A DNA stretch of 64,000 bases from Kaistella montana (GTDB taxonomy: Bacteria > Bacteroidota > Bacteroidia > Flavobacteriales > Weeksellaceae). Below are positions 17,725 to 25,838 of the stretch, piece by piece. Each line of letters begins with the position of its first letter. The stretch's first letter is position 1. The stretch lies in the NCBI RefSeq assembly GCF_024436175.1, contig NZ_JANFQP010000002.1, forward strand, positions 186,001 to 250,000, read 5' to 3'. A model generated the notes under the pieces. The model was given only the letters and a program-made list of their open reading frames with translations, ran no database searches and had not been told where the DNA came from. The position numbers and the translations under genes are program-made.

Positions 17725-18921
17725 TTAGTGACCTAAAACTTCTTTTACTTTATTAGCAGCTTCTTCCAAAGTAATTGCTGAATGTACTGGCAAACCAGAG
17801 TTATCAATCAATTGTTTTGCTTCAACCGCGTTGGTTCCTTGAAGACGAACGATCAAAGGAACAGGAAGGCTTCCCATTGCTTTGTAAGCATCTACAACAC
17901 CTTGTGCAACTCTGTCGCAACGTACGATTCCACCGAAGATGTTGATCAAGATTGCTTTCACGTTTGGATCTTTCAAGATGATTCCAAATGCTTTTTGTAC
18001 TCTTTCTGCATCAGCAGTTCCACCTACATCAAGGAAGTTGGCTGGGTTACCTCCGGATAATTTAATGATATCCATAGTTGCCATTGCCAAACCAGCTCCG
18101 TTTACCATACAAGCCACATCACCATCCAATTTCACGAAGTTCAAACCAGCTTCACCAGCTTCAACATCGGTAGGATCTTCTTCTCTTGTATCTCTTAATG
18201 CTGCTAAATCTTTGTGACGGAAAAGTGCATTACCATCCAAAGTTACTTTTGCATCTACCGCGATAATTTTATCATCAGAAGTTTTCAAAACCGGGTTGAT
18301 TTCGAAAAGTGATGCATCAATTCCTACGTAAGCATTGTAAAGATTGGTGATGAATTTAGTGAATTCTTTGAAAGCATTTCCAGATAAGCCAAGGTTGAAA
18401 GCGATTTTTCTTGTTTGGAAACCTTGCAATCCTAAAGCCGGATCGATTACTTCTTTATGAATCAAGTGAGGCGTTACTTCAGCAACGTGCTCAATATCCA
18501 TTCCTCCTTCGGTAGAATATACTACGGTATTTTTCCCTAAAGCTCTATCCAAAAGGATAGAAACATAATATTCTTTGGTTTCGGATGCTCCCGGATAGTA
18601 CACATCTTCTGCAACCAATACGAAGTTTACTTTTTTACCTTCAGCAGAAGTTTGTGGAGTTACCAACTGCATTCCGATGATGTTTTGTGCGTTTTCTTTC
18701 AGTTTCTCCAAGTTTGGTGAGAACTTTACACCTCCACCTTTACCACGTCCACCTGCGTGAACCTGAGCTTTTACCACCCAACCGTCCGCACCGCCGGTTA
18801 ATTCTTTTAATTTATTGGCTGCATCTACTGCTTCATCCACATTGTTTGCTACAAAACCGCGCTGGATATTTACGCCGTATTTTGCTAAAATCTCTTTTGA
18901 CTGATACTCGTGAAGATTCAT
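17725..18921 (-). CDS. sucC: Succinyl-CoA ligase, beta subunit
   Basis: 398 residues, standard length. TCA-cycle enzyme (succinyl-CoA + NDP to succinate + NTP). The ATP-grasp domain has [19 protein letters not shown] and LFEINPVL. The C-terminal CoA-ligase domain has [19 protein letters not shown] and [17 protein letters not shown]. The alpha subunit is not adjacent, as is common in Bacteroidota. A -7 match (CAAATTTA on plus, 18959-18966) lies upstream. Confidence 0.97.
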   Translation of the reverse strand: MNLHEYQSKEILAKYGVNIQRGFVANNVDEAVDAANKLKELTGGADGWVVKAQVHAGGRGKGGGVKFSPNLEKLKENAQNIIGMQLVTPQTSAEGKKVNFVLVAEDVYYPGASETKEYYVSILLDRALGKNTVVYSTEGGMDIEHVAEVTPHLIHKEVIDPALGLQGFQTRKIAFNLGLSGNAFKEFTKFITNLYNAYVGIDASLFEINPVLKTSDDKIIAVDAKVTLDGNALFRHKDLAALRDTREEDPTDVEAGEAGLNFVKLDGDVACMVNGAGLAMATMDIIKLSGGNPANFLDVGGTADAERVQKAFGIILKDPNVKAILINIFGGIVRCDRVAQGVVDAYKAMGSLPVPLIVRLQGTNAVEAKQLIDNSGLPVHSAITLEEAANKVKEVLGH

Positions 18922-19005
18922 AATATTTGAATTAGATTTAATTTTTTTATAAGATTGACAAATTTAAGAAAAAGTTAGAAGATTGATGCCAGAACCCATT
19001 AATTT

Positions 19006-19266
19006 TTAATAATTTCTTGCGGCTTCTTTGCAGATTTCCAAATACGCTTCGGGCATTCTCGAGAAATAATTGCTCTCATAATATTCATCGGAATGCGGAA
19101 TATAAATACTATACGATTTCCCAATAGGAATCAGCGGAATAAAAAATAAAGTGATATAGCTTTTGAAAATTTTAATCTCAGCATTCACCATAAAACCATT
19201 TTTATTGATTTTTCGGGTTTCTTGTCCGACTAATTTTTTGGTATTTCCCGCTATGAAAAAGAACAT
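19006..19266 (-). CDS. Small unknown protein with a hydrophobic centre
   Basis: 86 residues, not recognised as a named family. The pattern resembles the Cys-lacking end of zinc-ribbon-like proteins, with a hydrophobic stretch (FKSYITLFFIPLIPIGKSY) followed by IYIPHSDEYYESNYF and a helical tail. Last of three small genes read together on the minus strand (56-aa protein, DUF423 protein, this gene; gap of 14 bases to the DUF423 stop). The tight spacing supports it as a real gene. Confidence 0.6.
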   Translation of the reverse strand: MFFFIAGNTKKLVGQETRKINKNGFMVNAEIKIFKSYITLFFIPLIPIGKSYSIYIPHSDEYYESNYFSRMPEAYLEICKEAARNY

Positions 19267-19280
19267 ATTCGGAAGTGATT

Positions 19281-19667
19281 TTAGATTTTATGTTTTAAAA
19301 AATAAAAAATCAACATCGCCCAGGAAATAATCATCAAAAGTCCTCCAAGTGGCGTAATTGGGCCGAGAAATTTCAAATTGGCATTCCAAACTTCGCTGAA
19401 ACTCAAGAAGTAAATGCTCACCGAGAACAGAAATGTTCCAACAATCATTAAAATAGAAATCCATTTTTCTGAAGGCGTTTCAAACTTTAAAATATATCCG
19501 ACAATCAGCAAAAACAACGCGGAATACATTTGATATCTAACACCTGTTTCGAAAGTTTCGAGTTTTTCTACCGATAATATTTTCCGAAAAGCATGCGCTC
19601 CAAACGCTCCTAAAATCACAGAAAGCAGTCCGTAAACCGCGCCAACAACTAATGTAAATGTTTTCAT
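19281..19667 (-). CDS. DUF423 membrane protein
   Basis: 128 residues with four predicted membrane helices. The N-terminus GAVYGLLSVILGAFGAHAFR and the segment FETGVRYQMYSALFLL are the DUF423 (YgdD) signature. Integral inner-membrane protein of unknown function. Its ATG at 19667 sits 1 base beyond the stop of the 56-codon upstream ORF, so the two are translationally close. Confidence 0.88.
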   Translation of the reverse strand: MKTFTLVVGAVYGLLSVILGAFGAHAFRKILSVEKLETFETGVRYQMYSALFLLIVGYILKFETPSEKWISILMIVGTFLFSVSIYFLSFSEVWNANLKFLGPITPLGGLLMIISWAMLIFYFLKHKI

Positions 19668-19668
19668 A

Positions 19669-19839
19669 TTAAAATTCTCCTTTTTGATACATGATAAAAA
19701 TTTGTGCCACGACCGATAAAATGCCGATTAAAACAAACATCCACCAAAATCGCTTCGATTTTGAAAATCCTTGTTCTTTGGTGAGTTTCAGAAACACTCC
19801 GAAAATTAAAAGCAATAGCCCTAAAAATAGTTGAAACAT
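19669..19839 (-). CDS. 56-residue small membrane protein
   Basis: Short ORF from ATG 19839 to TAA 19669. It has two hydrophobic helices, FQLFLGLLLLIFGVFLKL (2-19) and WMFVLIGILSVVAQIFIMY (33-51), joined by a basic loop (KEQGFSKSKR). The gene fills the gap between HMG-CoA reductase and the DUF423 gene on the same strand, with stop and next start nearly touching. It is real by context; function unknown. Confidence 0.7.
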   Translation of the reverse strand: MFQLFLGLLLLIFGVFLKLTKEQGFSKSKRFWWMFVLIGILSVVAQIFIMYQKGEF

Positions 19840-19846
19840 CGTCGGT

Positions 19847-21175
19847 TTATTTATTTCTTAAATTGTTAAATTCATTAATCACTTCGTGATGCGTCACGGT
19901 TTTGTCTTTAAAGTAATTCACAAAATACTGTTTCTCTTCTTCTGTTGCACCCAACTGGTTCAGGATATTGAGAAGGTGCATTTTCATGTGACCTTTCTGG
20001 ATTCCAGTGGTGGTCAATGATCGTAAAGCCGCAAAATTCTGCGCCAATCCGGAAACCGCCAAAATACTCATCAATTCCTGTGCGGAAGGTTTTCCTAAAA
20101 GCGCTAAAGAAAATTTCACCAAAGGATGAAGATTCGTCAAACCACCGACAACGCCCACGGAAATCGGCAGATCGATCCAAAACCTAAAAACCCCGTTATC
20201 AATCGTGCAATGCGTCAAACTCGAGTATTTTCCGTCTTTTGCTGCGTAGGCATGCGCACAAGCTTCTGTTGCACGGAAATCGTTTCCAGTTGCGATTACT
20301 ACCGCATCTACGCCGTTCATAATTCCTTTGTTGTGTGTAGTTGCGCGGAAAGGTTCGATTTCGGCAATGGTTACGGCGCGTTTGAATTTGGTAGCAAATT
20401 CTTCATTAGAAATTCCGCTGTCATCATTCAAATCCTCAATTTTACAAGAAACCTCCGCTCTTACGATACAGTCCGGAGTGAAATTCGACAGAATATTCAT
20501 CACAATTTGCAAAGAATCTTTTTCCTCTTGGGAAAAGGTTTCTTCATTCGCAACTTCTTCCTTCAAAGTTTTTCCAAACTGCTCCAAGCAAGAGTTGATG
20601 AAATTTGCACCCATTGAATCTACCGTGTCAAAACTAGCTTTCAACTGGAAATAATTTTCCATATCCGCGGTTTTGTCGATCAAACGAATATTGAGAATAC
20701 CACCGCCGCGATTGCGCATGTTTTTGGTGATATCTTCAGTCGCTTCAAAGAGTTTTTTCTTTAATTTAAAATTAAAAAAATGAAGCACTTTATGAGGTTC
20801 TACATTTAAAATAAAATGGGTGTGACCGAGCTTTTTAGTATTAATGATGGTGGTTTTAAAACCTCCTTTGTCGATCCAGAATTTAGCAGATTTTGATGCT
20901 GCTGCCACCACCGAACTTTCTTCTACCGCCATTGGCAAAGCCAATAATTTCCCATCAATCAAGAAATTCGGAGCAATTCCGTAAGGCATATAAAAATTGG
21001 AAATCGTGTTCTCCGAAAACTCGTCGTGGAGCTTCTGAAGTTCCGGATTTTCGTTCCAATATTGTTTGAGTACGTTTTCGTAAGATTGGTCTCCTTCTAA
21101 ATATTCGTTGACAATCCAATCAATTTTTCCTTGTTTTGATAGCTTGGAAAAGCCTTCTACCGGCTGATGATTCAT
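19847..21175 (-). CDS. Hydroxymethylglutaryl-CoA reductase, class II (MvaA type)
   Basis: 442 residues, the class II size. Catalyses HMG-CoA to mevalonate (or the reverse). Catalytic residues are visible: Glu in AVEESSVVAAAS, Lys in THNKGIMNGVDAVV and Asp in ATGNDFRATEACAHAYA, plus a C-terminal His in IQKGHMKMH. In flavobacteria the mevalonate pathway supplies isoprenoids, so a biosynthetic role is likely despite the class II name. Its start faces the terminator of the ABC-F gene; the 56-aa gene follows 7 bases downstream. Confidence 0.93.
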   Translation of the reverse strand: MNHQPVEGFSKLSKQGKIDWIVNEYLEGDQSYENVLKQYWNENPELQKLHDEFSENTISNFYMPYGIAPNFLIDGKLLALPMAVEESSVVAAASKSAKFWIDKGGFKTTIINTKKLGHTHFILNVEPHKVLHFFNFKLKKKLFEATEDITKNMRNRGGGILNIRLIDKTADMENYFQLKASFDTVDSMGANFINSCLEQFGKTLKEEVANEETFSQEEKDSLQIVMNILSNFTPDCIVRAEVSCKIEDLNDDSGISNEEFATKFKRAVTIAEIEPFRATTHNKGIMNGVDAVVIATGNDFRATEACAHAYAAKDGKYSSLTHCTIDNGVFRFWIDLPISVGVVGGLTNLHPLVKFSLALLGKPSAQELMSILAVSGLAQNFAALRSLTTTGIQKGHMKMHLLNILNQLGATEEEKQYFVNYFKDKTVTHHEVINEFNNLRNK

Positions 21176-21260
21176 AGCAATTTAATTAAGTTTCAAAGAT
21201 AGCGATTTTTAGTCGGAAGAGGAAGTTGCAGAACGGAAGTTTTATCATCCTCTTCAAACA

Positions 21261-21288
21261 AAAAAGTCACCGAGTTTTTTCGGTGACC
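21261..21288 (-). terminator. Terminator of the ABC-F gene
   Basis: GTCACCGA (21267-21274) and TCGGTGAC (21281-21288) form the stem, with a T run on the minus strand, 25 bases after the stop at 21313. Confidence 0.85.
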
Positions 21289-21312
21289 TTATGTTTTGGT
21301 TTTAAAAGACTT

Positions 21313-23235
21313 TTAATCCAGCTGAGTTCCGAGGAATTCCCATTCCTGCAACGCCAAATCGAGTTCCTCTTTTTTAGCTTTATATATTTCTAAAGTTTCT
21401 TCAGACGGATTTTCTTTAGCAAAACCCGCTTCCATTTCTTCAATTTTCAACTCTAATTCAGAGATTTTCTCTTCGATTTTTTTGATTTTATTCTGAATAT
21501 TTTTTTGATCTTTCGAAACAATTACCGGTTTCTTTTCTACTGGTTTTTCTACGATTTTTTCAACTACAGGCTCGTTTCTCATTTCCTGCAATTTCGATTT
21601 CTCAGCAGAAACTTCTCTGATGCTTTCTTTCTGGCGGAAATCCAGATATTCATTCACATCACCTAAAAATTCTTTCATTCTTCCATCACGGAATTCAAAG
21701 ATCTTATCGCTCAATCCTTGTAAGAATTCCCTGTCGTGGGAAATCACAATCAGCGTTCCTTCGAATTTCTGCAAAGCCAATTTGATAATTTCCTTCGATT
21801 GAATATCAAGGTGGTTCGTCGGCTCATCCATAATCAAAGTATTGAACGGACGCAGCAACAATTTACACAAAGCCAAACGGTTTCTTTCCCCTCCGGAAAG
21901 CACTTTGGTTTTTTTCTGCACATCTTCTCCTTGGAAAAGGAAACTTCCTAGCAAATCTCTCACTCTCGGTCGAGTTTCTTCGGTTGCAGCATCTTCTGCT
22001 TCTTCCAGAACTGTTTTATTAGGCGTTAAAACCTCTTCCTGGTTTTGGGCAAAATAGCCAATATTCACGTTATGTCCTAATTCCCACTGGCCGGAATAAT
22101 CTTTGATTTCTCCGGATAGAATTTTTGCCAAGGTGGTTTTCCCCTGTCCGTTTTGTCCCAACAAAGCGATACGATCGCCACGTTCTACAAAGAAATCTAC
22201 TTTATCGAAAACCTGCTTATTGCCATAGGATTTACCTAAATTTTTTGCCTCGAAAATCACTTTTCCAGGAACAATAGATTGTACGAAACGAATATTGAAT
22301 TTGGAAACGTCTTCGTTATCGATTTCAATTCGTTCGATCTTATCGAGTTTTTTAATTAAAGACTGTGCAAAAGAAGCCTTCGTAGCACTCGCCCGGAACC
22401 GGTTGATGTTATCTTCCATCTGTTTGATTTCGGCATCTTGGTTTTTCTTGGCTTGGGTTAGTTTTTCTTTACGCTCTTTACTTAACTCCAAATATTTGGT
22501 ATAATTGGCTTTATAATCGTCAACTTTTTTATTATTAATATCGAAAGTTCGGTTACAAACTGAGGTCATGAATTGCTTATCGTGACTCACCAAAACGATT
22601 GCACCAGGATAATCCTTCAAAAATTCTTCTAACCAGATGATCGATTCCATATCGAGGTGGTTGGTCGGCTCATCGAGAAGCATCAAATCGTTTTTCTGAA
22701 GAAGAAGTTTGGCCAATTCAATTCTCATTCGCCAACCTCCGGAAAACTCGTCAGTGATTTTTCGGAAATCATCTGCTTTAAAACCTAATCCCAGCAATAC
22801 TTTTTCTACATCGCCTTCCAAATTATAAGCGTCATGATGCATCAAAAGATCATTCAACTCGGTCATTCTGTGGATCAGATTTTCATAGGAATCGCTTTCG
22901 TAGTCGGTTCTGGTCACCAATTGATGATTCACCTCATCAAGCTCATTTTTCATGGCATTAATTTGCTCAAAAGCCTGCAAAGTTTCGTCCCACACGGTTC
23001 GACCTTTCACAAAATCAAGATCTTGTTTTAGAAATCCGATGGTGATATTTCCTTCTGGAACAATGCTACCTTCGTAGAAATTGATTTCTCCGGTAAGCAT
23101 TTTCAACAAAGTAGATTTTCCGGCTCCGTTTTTACCAACCAAACCGATTTTATCGTCTTTTTTAATGGTAAAATTCACATTTTGAAAGAGATAATTCCCT
23201 GAGTGATGAAGACCTAAGCCCTGAACTGACAACAT
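21313..23235 (-). CDS. ABC-F family ATPase
   Basis: 640 residues with two ABC domains and no membrane segment: Walker A GKNGAGKST (about residue 40) and GQNGQGKTT (about 350), signature motifs FSGGWRMR and LSGGERNR, Walker B MLLDEPTNHLD and LIMDEPTNHLD. The linker of about 80 residues is charged and helical, and the C-terminus is a coiled coil (KIEEKISELELKIEEMEAGF), as in Uup/YheS-type proteins. Likely acts on ribosomes during translation. Start: ATG 23235 (MLSVQGLGL); the longer ATG at 23343 lies upstream of the probable promoter. Confidence 0.9.
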   Translation of the reverse strand: MLSVQGLGLHHSGNYLFQNVNFTIKKDDKIGLVGKNGAGKSTLLKMLTGEINFYEGSIVPEGNITIGFLKQDLDFVKGRTVWDETLQAFEQINAMKNELDEVNHQLVTRTDYESDSYENLIHRMTELNDLLMHHDAYNLEGDVEKVLLGLGFKADDFRKITDEFSGGWRMRIELAKLLLQKNDLMLLDEPTNHLDMESIIWLEEFLKDYPGAIVLVSHDKQFMTSVCNRTFDINNKKVDDYKANYTKYLELSKERKEKLTQAKKNQDAEIKQMEDNINRFRASATKASFAQSLIKKLDKIERIEIDNEDVSKFNIRFVQSIVPGKVIFEAKNLGKSYGNKQVFDKVDFFVERGDRIALLGQNGQGKTTLAKILSGEIKDYSGQWELGHNVNIGYFAQNQEEVLTPNKTVLEEAEDAATEETRPRVRDLLGSFLFQGEDVQKKTKVLSGGERNRLALCKLLLRPFNTLIMDEPTNHLDIQSKEIIKLALQKFEGTLIVISHDREFLQGLSDKIFEFRDGRMKEFLGDVNEYLDFRQKESIREVSAEKSKLQEMRNEPVVEKIVEKPVEKKPVIVSKDQKNIQNKIKKIEEKISELELKIEEMEAGFAKENPSEETLEIYKAKKEELDLALQEWEFLGTQLD

Positions 23236-23272
23236 ATATATTAAGCAATTAGAAATGAGTATTTTCGAGCGG

Positions 23273-23280
23273 CAAAAGTA
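23273..23280 (-). promoter_or_regulatory. -7 element of the ABC-F gene
   Basis: CAAAAGTA on plus is TACTTTTG on minus, an exact -7 match 38 bases upstream of ATG 23235. It decides against the longer start. Confidence 0.55.
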
Positions 23281-23378
23281 CGGAAACTTATTGAATTGCT
23301 CTATTTTTCGACGCCAGAGAAATATTGTCGAAGGATGAAGCATTTTTTTTAACTTTAATGCGCTTTAAAATCATTAAA

Positions 23379-24209
23379 ATGAAAAAAATTTCTGCCTTCC
23401 TTTTATTGCTAATGAATTTATGGATTCATGCGCAACAATTGAATGTGATGACTTTCAACATCCGGCTTTCTGTAGAATCTGATCAAGAAAATTCTTGGAA
23501 TAACCGAAAAAATGATGTTTTACAACTGCTCGACTATTATCATCCTGATATTTTCGGGGTTCAAGAGGCTGTTCCGCAACAAATGACCGACTTGAAAAAC
23601 GGTTTAAAAAACTATAATTCTGTAGGAGTGGGTCGTGATGACGGCGCCAATAAAGGCGAATATTCTGCAATTTTTTATGACGAAACCCAACTTCAAGTTC
23701 TGCAATCAGGAACTTTTTGGTTGAGTGAAACCCCGGAAAAGCCATCGAAAGGTTGGGATGCGGCTTACAATAGAGTTTGCACTTATGCTTTATTTAAAAT
23801 GAAAAAAGGCAGTAAAAAATTCTGGGCGTTTAATGTTCATTTCGATCACGTGGGAAATGTGGCAAGAGCGAATTCGGCGAAATTAATTCTGGAAAAAATA
23901 AATCAGTTTAATACCAAAAATCTTCCTGTTGTTCTTACCGGAGATTTTAATTTAACGGATGAAACCACCCCAATAAAAATACTTTCTGAGCAGCTTTCCA
24001 ACACGTATTATCATTCCAAAAAGCCACATTACGGCCCTAACGGAACTTTCACTGCATTCGATACCAATAGCATTCCTAAAGAAAGGATTGATTATATTTT
24101 CGTGAAAAACTTCGATTGCGAAACACTTCGCACCATCAATGACAGACGGGAAAACTTGTTGTATCCTTCGGATCATTTTCCGGTTCTGGCTGAACTGAAA
24201 TTTAGATAA
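23379..24209 (+). CDS. Secreted endonuclease/exonuclease/phosphatase-fold protein
   Basis: 276 residues with a signal peptide (KKISAFLLLLMNLWIHAQ). The EEP fold is shown by MTFNIRL (Asn), FGVQEA (Glu), the central His/Asp pair in TGDFNLTDETTP and the terminal SDHFPVLAEL. Hydrolyses phosphodiester or phosphomonoester bonds, perhaps of nucleic acid, phospholipid or inositol phosphates; the substrate is unknown. Start ATG 23379 fits the signal peptide; the in-frame TTG 54 bases earlier does not. Confidence 0.87.
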   Translation: MKKISAFLLLLMNLWIHAQQLNVMTFNIRLSVESDQENSWNNRKNDVLQLLDYYHPDIFGVQEAVPQQMTDLKNGLKNYNSVGVGRDDGANKGEYSAIFYDETQLQVLQSGTFWLSETPEKPSKGWDAAYNRVCTYALFKMKKGSKKFWAFNVHFDHVGNVARANSAKLILEKINQFNTKNLPVVLTGDFNLTDETTPIKILSEQLSNTYYHSKKPHYGPNGTFTAFDTNSIPKERIDYIFVKNFDCETLRTINDRRENLLYPSDHFPVLAELKFR

Positions 24210-24529
24210 AAAAATCCATCAGATGACTCCGATGGATAAACACAAATGATGAAAAAAAAATTATTCTTCAGCCATAAATGGATCAAGAATAAAGCAAAGA
24301 AAAATAATATAATTGACATAGCAAAATCTAATCCTTCTTATTTTCTCAAAATAACGCATTTGCACTGATAATCAGACCAATAAAAATAGTCTCTTTCTAA
24401 TTTAATCTTAAATTCCAAGAGAAACTCTAACATTTTTTAGTAATTTAACATTCTTAGGAAATCAAATAATAATAAAAAAAAGATCTGCCGGAAAAACCGA
24501 CAGACCTTCTCTTTATATAACAACATAAT
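24210..24529. other. Convergent intergenic region with two minus-oriented hairpins
   Basis: 320 bases without a gene. Holds a hairpin ATCCATC/GATGGAT (24214-24237) with a T run on the minus side, and the terminator of the metalloprotease gene at 24474-24508. Nothing else supportable. Confidence 0.6.
24474..24508 (-). terminator. Terminator of the metalloprotease gene
   Basis: GATCTGCCGG and CCGACAGACC flank a 5-base loop. On the minus strand all ten positions pair (two as G-U) and a T run follows, so the transcript direction is clear. Confidence 0.8.
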
Positions 24530-25525
24530 CTAGTACACTCTAAGCCCAGCTCTTGGTCCAGAAGTACTGGTAATTGCTTGCATTCTTGCTTTCTGACCTG
24601 CAGAGAACATATACATTGCAGCATCATCCACATAATCCATATAGTTCATGAATTGGATTGATCTGTTTACACCTCCACAAAGGTCATACTGAGGATAAGT
24701 TGGTTTTCCGAAGTTTTTGTCCTGTTGTGTTGGAGTATCATCTACATAATCGGTAGCACAGTTTCCATCGCCCCAAATGTGACGCAAATTCAGATAATGT
24801 CCTACTTCGTGAGTAGCAGTTCTTCCTAAGTTATATGGTGCAGAAGAAGTATTACCAAAGTATTTAGCAGCAATTACTACCCCATCGTTCCAAAGCCCCG
24901 CAGATTCTGGAAATGTTGCATAACCCAAAACACCTCCCATGTCTCCAACAACCCAAATATTAAAATAACTAGCTGGTTGATAAGCATCTTGACCTTTAGA
25001 TGAAGATTTTTTCATCGCATCATTGGTTCTCCAAGATCTAACTGTGGTCGATTTACGTACAACACGATCCAATCTGAATCTGATTTTGGTATCACCAGCT
25101 GCAACAGAAGCAAACTCCGCAGGAATGTTGGTAACATCTGCATTGGTTCCGCCGTAATCTTTATTTAAAGTAGCAATTTGAGAAGCGATTTGTGCATCAG
25201 AAATATTCTCAGCAGAAGTTCTGTACAAGACATTCACCACCACAGGAATTTCTACAGTTCCGTCTGCCAATACTTTTCCAAGCGACAAGTCAGTAGCAAA
25301 TTGCTTGGTAAATCTTTCGTTTTCGGTAAATTTCGCCATCAACTCAGGATTTGTCGCCAAAGCTTCTTTTCTAATATCTTCCGAAGGACAACCTCTTAAG
25401 GCAATCGCTCCATTAGAACTTGCAGTTAAACCATCATTTCCTTCTTGGTTGAGCAGCTGATCATCACCTGCATTACACGCAGCAAGCATTGACAAAGCAA
25501 ATGCTCCCATTAACAATTTTTTCAT
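24530..25525 (-). CDS. Zinc metalloprotease lipoprotein, M43 (pappalysin-like)
   Basis: 331 residues with a lipoprotein signal (MKKLLMGAFALSMLAAC). The zinc site is HEVGHYLNLRH followed by IWGD, and a Met-turn candidate is FMNYMDY. In metzincins the site is HExxHxxGxxH; here the Gly position is Asn. The segment CATDYVDDTPTQQ is typical of the M43 group. Expected to be exported and to digest extracellular protein. Single gene with its own promoter (25552-25582) and terminator. Confidence 0.87.
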   Translation of the reverse strand: MKKLLMGAFALSMLAACNAGDDQLLNQEGNDGLTASSNGAIALRGCPSEDIRKEALATNPELMAKFTENERFTKQFATDLSLGKVLADGTVEIPVVVNVLYRTSAENISDAQIASQIATLNKDYGGTNADVTNIPAEFASVAAGDTKIRFRLDRVVRKSTTVRSWRTNDAMKKSSSKGQDAYQPASYFNIWVVGDMGGVLGYATFPESAGLWNDGVVIAAKYFGNTSSAPYNLGRTATHEVGHYLNLRHIWGDGNCATDYVDDTPTQQDKNFGKPTYPQYDLCGGVNRSIQFMNYMDYVDDAAMYMFSAGQKARMQAITSTSGPRAGLRVY

Positions 25526-25551
25526 AGTCTAAAATTTTAATTTTGAAGAAG

Positions 25552-25582
25552 CGAATTTATAGAGTTGAAAATTACTGTGCAA
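25552..25582 (-). promoter_or_regulatory. Promoter of the metalloprotease gene
   Basis: On the minus strand TTG (25582-25580), 20 bases, then TAAATTCG (25559-25552), about 27 bases before the ATG. Fits the Bacteroidota primary sigma pattern. Confidence 0.65.
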
Positions 25583-25785
25583 TAGATTTTCAACAAACAA
25601 ATCAATTATTTTGGTAAAAAATATTTAAATAAATGAATTACAGATTATTAATTTTTAAACAAATATGTTATTTGTATTAATTATAATCAATTTGAACACT
25701 TAAAAATAATTACATAAAACTTATTAATATTAAAATTTACATTAAAATAACCTAATAAATACCAAACATTACTAAAAATTCAATA

Positions 25786-25817
25786 AAAAAAAAGCAACCG
25801 TTTCCGATTGCTTCTTT
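25786..25817 (-). terminator. Terminator of clpB
   Basis: On the minus strand GCAATCG, GAAA tetraloop, CGGTTGC, with one G-U pair, followed by a long T run. 22 bases after the clpB stop. Confidence 0.85.
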
Positions 25818-25838
25818 TTACTATCAATATTTAAAAAT

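Larger units (their letters stand above)
25526..25838. other. AT-rich region between metalloprotease and clpB
   Basis: 313 bases holding the metalloprotease promoter (25552-25582) and the clpB terminator (25786-25817). The middle is very AT-rich with many A and T tracts and no ORF. Confidence 0.6.
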
